Assembly (NCBI RefSeq): GCF_902830275.1
Contig: NZ_CADESW010000016.1
Span: 62,001 to 126,000, forward strand
Source of the DNA: Burkholderia stagnalis
GTDB lineage: Bacteria; Pseudomonadota; Gammaproteobacteria; Burkholderiales; Burkholderiaceae
Direction: 5' to 3'
DNA: 64,000 nt
This document shows, one piece after another, positions 56,795-64,000 of this stretch (within the stretch, counting starts at the first letter, position 1; each line of letters opens with the position of its first letter). The notes below the pieces were generated by a model, which saw only the letters and a list, made by a program, of their open reading frames with translations, made no database searches and was not told where the DNA came from. The translations under genes and the position numbers were made by a program.

Positions 56795-57368
56795 GACTTG
56801 CCCCGTTGTGTTTTTTTGAAATTGCTTCGTCTCCCCAATAGACGGTGTAGTCTCCGGATCCGTCGCCGGTGTGGATGCGCGGTAGCTTGCCGCTTGCATC
56901 GAGCGCGCCGGACTGGATGCGGCCGTCGGCCATTTCGATGTAATAGGGGTAGCCCTCTGGACCATGAGCAGTACTGCCACTCGTCTTCGCTTCGACTTGC
57001 TCGTCGAATGCACCTTTCTTGATCGACACGATGCGGCCCGTTATCGTTCGGCACGAAACGACCTCCCCGAGACCCTTTAGTCCATCGTCACACCATGCTT
57101 CACCGGCATGCAAAGCAATGATGTGCGGCGGAGTCGCGCAGCCGCACAGGACAATATCGCGGTCTAGTGCGATCTCTCCTCGAAACTTGAGTCGATATGG
57201 CCCGCCCGCCTTTGCGATGATGCCGGTGCTTTGACATGCAATGCAGAACGCACTACCGCCAATCAAGGCTGCTTGATGCCTGCGGACTAGGAACGGTGGT
57301 CCGCTGTATGGGCTAATTGTTCCGCCGCTTGAAAGGCTATCGCCCACAACTGCAATTCTTCTATTCAT
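56787..57368 (-). CDS. PAAR-domain protein with C-terminal extension
   Basis: 193 residues from ATG 57368, which has GAGAGGG upstream. The N-terminal PAAR part (about 1-90) has VVGDSLSSGGTI, RRHQAALIGGSAFCIACQ and VLCGCATPPHIIA, with the repeated glycine and metal-ligand residues of VgrG-tip proteins. The C-terminal part (about 125-185, YYIEMADGRIQSGALDASGK to YTVYWGDEA) resembles a small beta adaptor seen on some T6SS effectors. It likely sharpens the VgrG spike and carries Tae4. First gene of the cassette, lower GC. Confidence 0.85.
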   Translation of the reverse strand: MNRRIAVVGDSLSSGGTISPYSGPPFLVRRHQAALIGGSAFCIACQSTGIIAKAGGPYRLKFRGEIALDRDIVLCGCATPPHIIALHAGEAWCDDGLKGLGEVVSCRTITGRIVSIKKGAFDEQVEAKTSGSTAHGPEGYPYYIEMADGRIQSGALDASGKLPRIHTGDGSGDYTVYWGDEAISKKHNGASHA

Positions 57369-57524
57369 CGCTTGGCCCTCTCGGAAAGTCACAATCGTAG
57401 CCGCACGGCGCAAGGGGGCATCTCGATATTGTTCGAGATACTTGAGATGGCGTGATCCATAGGGCAGCGCCAATTGCCGACCTGTGCCCAGCTGCTCCTT
57501 CGCTCGAGGAATGCGTCCCTGTCG

Positions 57525-57785
57525 GCCGAGCGTAGCGAGGATGGAGCTAGCGGGCGGTATACCGCTCCGTTGGATGTGAGTGGAGTCAGAACCATTGCTC
57601 GAACCACTCCGGGTTCCCAACTGGTGCGGACACTTCGGCGAGGGCCACTCTGGCGACCACGGCACCGGGAAGTCTTGCGTTGTCACAGCGCCTTTCTTTT
57701 GGTTACTTTTCTTTGGCAAGACAAAGAAAAGTAACCGCCGCCCCGCGCAGGGGCGACGCTAATAGACCGACACGATCACGGGTGC
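57525..57785 (-). repeat. Right arm of the inverted repeat flanking the T6SS cassette
   Basis: Reverse-complement partner of 55472-55733. It contains the mirrored blocks: the GCGGGCGGTATACCG block near 57555, TCAGAACCATTGCTCGAACC near 57587, and the hairpin GTTACTTTTCTTTG / CAAAGAAAAGTAAC (57702-57735). The order and spacing of blocks are preserved, so the arms come from one ancestral repeat. No transposase is encoded between or within the arms. Confidence 0.9.
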
Positions 57786-57896
57786 TTCACACTCAACGCA
57801 AGTGAACCGCCAAAAAAACCACCCTGACACCAAAACCCGCACCCTCCCGCCCGGAAGGGCAAGATAGCGGCAGAAAAAGGTGCTTCCGATAGAACC

Positions 57897-57923
57897 CGTC
57901 GCAATTCCGCAAGACGCTTGCGC
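57897..57923 (+). promoter_or_regulatory. Candidate ArgR-type site upstream of astC
   Basis: CGTCGC-N8-AA (57897-57912) is one base from the Pseudomonas ArgR half-site TGTCGC-N8-AA. A weaker TTGCGC follows 21 bases on (57918). It lies about 75 bases before the astC start, a plausible activator position. Motif evidence only. Confidence 0.35.
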
Positions 57924-57985
57924 CACCCTTACCTAAACTTGAACCTATCGCTTCAAGCCCTCTTACGAAATCGAAAGGAACCGCC

Positions 57986-59218
57986 ATGACGAACCTGACC
58001 GTGACCCGCCAGACATTCGACGAAGTGATGGTGCCGGTATTTTCCCCCGCCCCGTTCGTGCCGGATCGCGCAGAGGGCTCGCGCGTATGGGACACGGCAG
58101 GCCGCGAATACGTGGATTTCGCATGCGGCATCGCCGTGACGTCGCTGGGCCACGGCCACCCGGAACTGCTGAAGGTGCTGGACGAGCAAAGCCGCAAGCT
58201 CTGGCACATCGGCAACGGCTACACGAACGAGCCGGTGCTGCGCCTCGCGAAACGCCTCGAAGCACTGACCTTCGCCGACCGCGCCTTCTTCGCGAACTCG
58301 GGCGCTGAAGCGAACGAAGCCGCCCTGAAGCTCGCCCGCCGCGTCGCCTTCGAACGCCACGGCGCAGACAAATACGAAATCGTATCGTTCGTGCAGTCGT
58401 TCCACGGCCGCACGTTCTTCACGGTCAGCGTCGGCGGCCAGCCGAAATACTCGGAAGGCTTCGGCCCGGTGCCCGAAGGCATCAAGCACCTGCCGTTCAA
58501 CGACATCGAAGCGGCCAAGGCCGCGATCGGCCCGAAAACCTGCGCGGTGATCGTCGAGCCGGTGCAGGGCGAAGGCGGCGTGATCCCCGCCGATCCGGCC
58601 TTCCTGAAAGCCCTGCGCGAAGCATGCGACGCCAACAACGCACTGCTGATCTTCGACGAAGTGCAGACGGGCGTCGGCCGCACGGGCCACTTCTACGCAT
58701 ACATGGACACGGGCGTCACGCCGGACATCCTGACCACCGCGAAGGCGCTCGGCAACGGCTTCCCGATCGGCGCGATGCTGACGACCAACGAACTCGCCGC
58801 CCACTTCAAGGTCGGCGTGCACGGCACGACCTACGGCGGCAACCCGCTCGCGTCGGCGATCGCCGACAAGGTCGTCGAACTGATCGGCGACCCGGCGCTG
58901 CTCGAAGGCGTGCGCGAACGCAGCGTGCGCCTGAAGGGCGCGCTCGAACGCATCAACGCACGCTTCGGCATCTTCAAGGAAGTGCGCGGCAAGGGCCTGC
59001 TCGTCGGCGCGGAACTCACCGCCGCCTTCGACGGCCGTGCAAAGGACTTCGTCAACGCCGCCGCCGAGCAGGGCGTGATCATGCTGATCGCGGGCCCGAA
59101 CGTGCTGCGCTTCGTGCCGTCGCTGGTGATCCCGTTCGACGTGCTCGACGAAGGCCTCGCACGCTTCGAGAAGGCGGTCGAACAGGTGCTCGCCGCACAG
59201 GAAGCCACCGCGCGCTGA
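57986..59218 (+). CDS. astC: Succinylornithine transaminase
   Basis: 410 residues, class III PLP aminotransferase. The PLP lysine is Lys253 in [13 protein letters not shown]. Other motifs are [27 protein letters not shown] and [14 protein letters not shown]. Similar to ArgD, but its place at the head of aruF-aruG-astD-astB marks it as the arginine succinyltransferase pathway enzyme. It converts N2-succinylornithine to the semialdehyde and may also serve acetylornithine. Confidence 0.94.
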   Translation: MTNLTVTRQTFDEVMVPVFSPAPFVPDRAEGSRVWDTAGREYVDFACGIAVTSLGHGHPELLKVLDEQSRKLWHIGNGYTNEPVLRLAKRLEALTFADRAFFANSGAEANEAALKLARRVAFERHGADKYEIVSFVQSFHGRTFFTVSVGGQPKYSEGFGPVPEGIKHLPFNDIEAAKAAIGPKTCAVIVEPVQGEGGVIPADPAFLKALREACDANNALLIFDEVQTGVGRTGHFYAYMDTGVTPDILTTAKALGNGFPIGAMLTTNELAAHFKVGVHGTTYGGNPLASAIADKVVELIGDPALLEGVRERSVRLKGALERINARFGIFKEVRGKGLLVGAELTAAFDGRAKDFVNAAAEQGVIMLIAGPNVLRFVPSLVIPFDVLDEGLARFEKAVEQVLAAQEATAR

Positions 59219-59248
59219 ACGGCGCGTCCATCGCAGACAGGAACGACG

Positions 59249-60300
59249 ATGCTATTTGTTCGCCCCGGCAAACTCACGGATCTCGATGCGCTCGCGCAGA
59301 TGGCGCGCACGGCGCAGCCGGTCCTGCACTCGCTGCCGCACGATCGCGCGGCACTCGAGGCGCGCGTCGCGCTCTCGGAGGATTCGTTTCGCACGGACGT
59401 CGACTTCCCCGGCGAGGAGTTCTATCTCTTCGTGCTGGAAGACAGCACCACCGGCAAGCTGCTCGGCACCGCCAGCATCGTGGCGGCGGCCGGCTACTCC
59501 GAACCGTTCTACGCATTTCGCAACGACGCGCTGATCCATGCGTCGCGCGAACTGCACGTGAACCGCAAGATCCACGCGCTGACGATGTCGCACGAGCTCA
59601 CCGGCAAGAGCCGGCTCGCGGGCTTCTACGTCGATCCGTCGCTGCGCGGCGACGCGGCCGCGCACCTGATCTCGCGTGCGCGGATGATGTACATCGCCGC
59701 GAACCGCCGCCGCTTCACGCCCGAGGTATTCACGCTGCTGCTCGGCGTGAGCGACGAGAACGGCGCGTCGCCGTTCTGGGAAGCGGTGGGCCGCAAGTTC
59801 TTCGGCCGCGATTTCGCCGACGTCGACATCGCGTCGGGCGGCCGCAGCCGCACCTTCATCGCCGAGGTGATGCCCGCGTATCCGCTGTACGTGCCGCTGC
59901 TGCCGGAAGCCGCGCAGCGCGTGCTCGGCGAACCGAACGCCACCACGCTGCTCGCGTACGACATCCACCTCGAGGAAGGCTTCGAGACGGACCGCTTCGT
60001 CGACATCTTCGACGCGGGCCCGGTGCTGACCCAGCAGGTCGACCGCACCGCGTGCGTGAAGCACGCGGCCGAGCGCACGGTGCGCGAGGCCGCGCACCAG
60101 CAGGGCGACGTCGCCTACCTCGTGTCGAGCGGCAGCGGCGAGTCGTTCCGCTGCGTGCTCGCCGATCTGCCGGGCGATGCGGGGAATGACGCGCCGCTCG
60201 CAAGCGACGTGCGCGCGGCGCTGAACGTGAAGGATGGCGATGTCGTGCGCTGCGTGCCGCTGCACCAGCGCGACGACGAAGATTTGAAGGGAGACGCAGC

Positions 60301-60304
<4 letters not shown>
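59249..60304 (+). CDS. aruF: Arginine N-succinyltransferase, alpha subunit
   Basis: 351 residues of the AstA family. Starts MLFVRPGKLTDLDALAQMA and has the AstA features SHELTGKSRLAGFYVDPSLR and SPFWEAVGRKFFGRDFAD. Pathway first step: succinyl-CoA plus arginine (or ornithine). Together with the next gene it forms a two-subunit enzyme as in Pseudomonas AruFG. It overlaps aruG by 4 bases. Confidence 0.94.
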
Positions 60305-62803
<2,499 letters not shown>

Positions 62804-62817
62804 TCGAGGGAACGACG

Positions 62818-64000
62818 ATGAACGCACAAGAAGCCAATTTCGACGGACTCGTCGGCCCGACCCACAACTACGCCGGGCTGTCGTTCGGCAACGTGGCGTC
62901 GCTGAACAACGAGAAATCGGCCGCGAACCCGAAGGCCGCCGCGAAGCAGGGCCTGCGCAAGATGAAGCAGCTGGCCGACCTCGGCTTCGCGCAGGGCGTG
63001 CTGCCGCCGCAGGAGCGCCCGTCGCTGCGCCTGCTGCGCGAGCTGGGCTTCTCGGGCAAGGACGCGGACGTGATCGCGAAGGCCGCGAAGCAGGCGCCCG
63101 AGCTGCTCGCCGCCGCGAGCTCGGCATCGGCGATGTGGACGGCCAACGCGGCCACCGTCAGCCCGTCGGCCGACACGAGCGACGGCCGCGTGCACTTCAC
63201 GCCCGCGAACCTGTGCAGCAAGCTGCACCGCGCGATCGAGCACGAGGCGACGCGCCGCACGCTGTCGACGCTGTTCGCCGATCCGAGCCGCTTCGTGGTG
63301 CACGAGGCGCTGACCGGCACGCCGGCGCTCGGCGACGAAGGCGCGGCGAACCATACGCGCTTTTGCGCCGAGTACGGCAAGCCGGGCGTCGAGTTCTTCG
63401 TGTACGGCCGCTCGGAATACCGCCGCGGGCCGGAGCCGAAGCGCTTCCCGGCGCGCCAGACCTTCGAGGCGAGCCGCGCGGTCGCGCATCGCCACGGGCT
63501 GAACGAGGAGGCGACGGTCTACGCGCAGCAGGATCCGGACGTGATCGACGCGGGCGTGTTCCACAACGACGTGATCTCGGTCGGCAACCGCGACACGCTG
63601 TTCACGCACGAGCGCGCATTCGTCAACAAGCAGGCGATCTACGACACGCTGACCGCGGCGCTCGACGTGCGCGGCGCGCGCCTGAACGTGATCGAGGTGC
63701 CGGACGCGGCGGTGAGCGTCTCCGACGCGGTCACGTCGTATCTGTTCAACAGCCAGCTGCTGTCGCGCGCCGATGGCTCGCAGGTGCTGGTCGTGCCGCA
63801 GGAATGCCGCGAGAACGCGAACGTCGCCGCCTACCTCGACAGCCTCGCGGCCGGCAACGGCCCGATCCGCGACGTGCTGGTGTTCGACCTGCGCGAAAGC
63901 ATGAAGAACGGCGGCGGCCCGGCCTGCCTGCGCCTGCGTGTCGTGCTGAACGACGCGGAGCGCGCGGCCGTCACGTCGAACGTGTGGATCAACGACACGC
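62818..64000 (+). CDS. astB: N-succinylarginine dihydrolase, 5' part
   Basis: The first 394 codons of a gene that runs past the window end; AstB is usually about 446 residues. It starts at ATG 62818 with GAGGGAACG upstream. The N-terminal motif [19 protein letters not shown] is diagnostic of AstB, and the [17 protein letters not shown] helix follows. It hydrolyses N2-succinylarginine to succinylornithine, ammonia and CO2. The last residues and the astE gene that would complete the pathway lie outside. Confidence 0.96.
   Translation, partial: MNAQEANFDGLVGPTHNYAGLSFGNVASLNNEKSAANPKAAAKQGLRKMKQLADLGFAQGVLPPQERPSLRLLRELGFSGKDADVIAKAAKQAPELLAAASSASAMWTANAATVSPSADTSDGRVHFTPANLCSKLHRAIEHEATRRTLSTLFADPSRFVVHEALTGTPALGDEGAANHTRFCAEYGKPGVEFFVYGRSEYRRGPEPKRFPARQTFEASRAVAHRHGLNEEATVYAQQDPDVIDAGVFHNDVISVGNRDTLFTHERAFVNKQAIYDTLTAALDVRGARLNVIEVPDAAVSVSDAVTSYLFNSQLLSRADGSQVLVVPQECRENANVAAYLDSLAAGNGPIRDVLVFDLRESMKNGGGPACLRLRVVLNDAERAAVTSNVWINDT

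Larger units (their letters stand above)
57369..57985. other. Gap between PAAR gene and astC
   Basis: 617 bases. The first 155 bases are the probable promoter and leader of the minus-strand effector cassette, the middle is the right inverted-repeat arm (57525-57785), and the last 200 bases are the GC-rich astC leader. No credible gene. Confidence 0.6.

Noticed and set aside
55472-57785. Insertion sequence or transposon ends
   Set aside because: The arms are paired inverted repeats, but no transposase or resolvase is encoded and no target-site duplication was recognised; reported as repeats around a cassette instead.

Overview
The window is a GC-rich chromosomal segment with the codon usage and gene order of a beta-proteobacterium. 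It is almost certainly Burkholderia, most likely the B. cepacia complex. This rests on synteny and protein identity: the fab cluster followed by rpoE-rseA-rseB-mucD and lepA-lepB-rnc-era-recO-pdxJ-acpS-nagZ; an EF-P with Arg32 beside earP; hpnIJKL hopanoid tailoring genes; and a split AruF/AruG arginine succinyltransferase. No rRNA, prophage, transposase or CRISPR array was seen.

Layout. 1-16.9 kb is one long co-directional housekeeping block: fatty acid synthesis (fabH', fabD, fabG, acpP, fabF), a YgfX-like small membrane protein, the sigma-E envelope stress module, a thioredoxin-fold protein, then translation, secretion, RNA, repair, pyridoxine and holo-ACP genes ending with nagZ and a terminator. 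17-20.5 kb on the minus strand holds an NtrC-type response regulator with an altered GAFTGA loop, efp and earP. 20.6-24 kb has uvrC, pgsA, three tandem tRNA-Gly(GCC) and a tRNA-Cys. 24-31.6 kb has a methionine sulfoxide reductase, a Spy/CpxP-like periplasmic protein with a possible CpxR box, pirin, a GNAT acetyltransferase, a copper/cytochrome oxidase assembly trio (CtaG-like, PCuAC, SCO) and otsBA for trehalose. 31.6-46 kb is a mosaic of single genes: an MsbA-like ABC exporter, a GT4 glycosyltransferase, a membrane protein, gudD with a divergent GntR/FadR-type regulator, a branched-chain-type binding protein, a 10-bp tandem repeat, a Tat-dependent phospholipase C, pdxY, an alpha/beta hydrolase and an LLM flavin monooxygenase. 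46.6-51.2 kb is hpnI-hpnJ-hpnK-hpnL, followed by a BamE-like lipoprotein.

52.1-64 kb is an arginine/ornithine uptake and catabolism locus: an aotQ-aotM-aotP-type transporter, an ArgR-type AraC regulator, and astC-aruF-aruG-astD-astB (arginine succinyltransferase pathway, the last gene cut by the window end). Between the regulator and astC sits a lower-GC insertion of about 2.3 kb. It holds three tightly overlapping minus-strand genes: a PAAR-domain protein, a Tae4-type amidase effector and a three-helix membrane protein in the immunity position. Imperfect inverted repeats of about 235-260 bp bracket it. This is the most interesting accessory element in the window: it looks like a compact orphan type VI secretion effector cassette moved or maintained through flanking inverted repeats.

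All calls come from reading the sequence and translations by eye. No database search or alignment was run.
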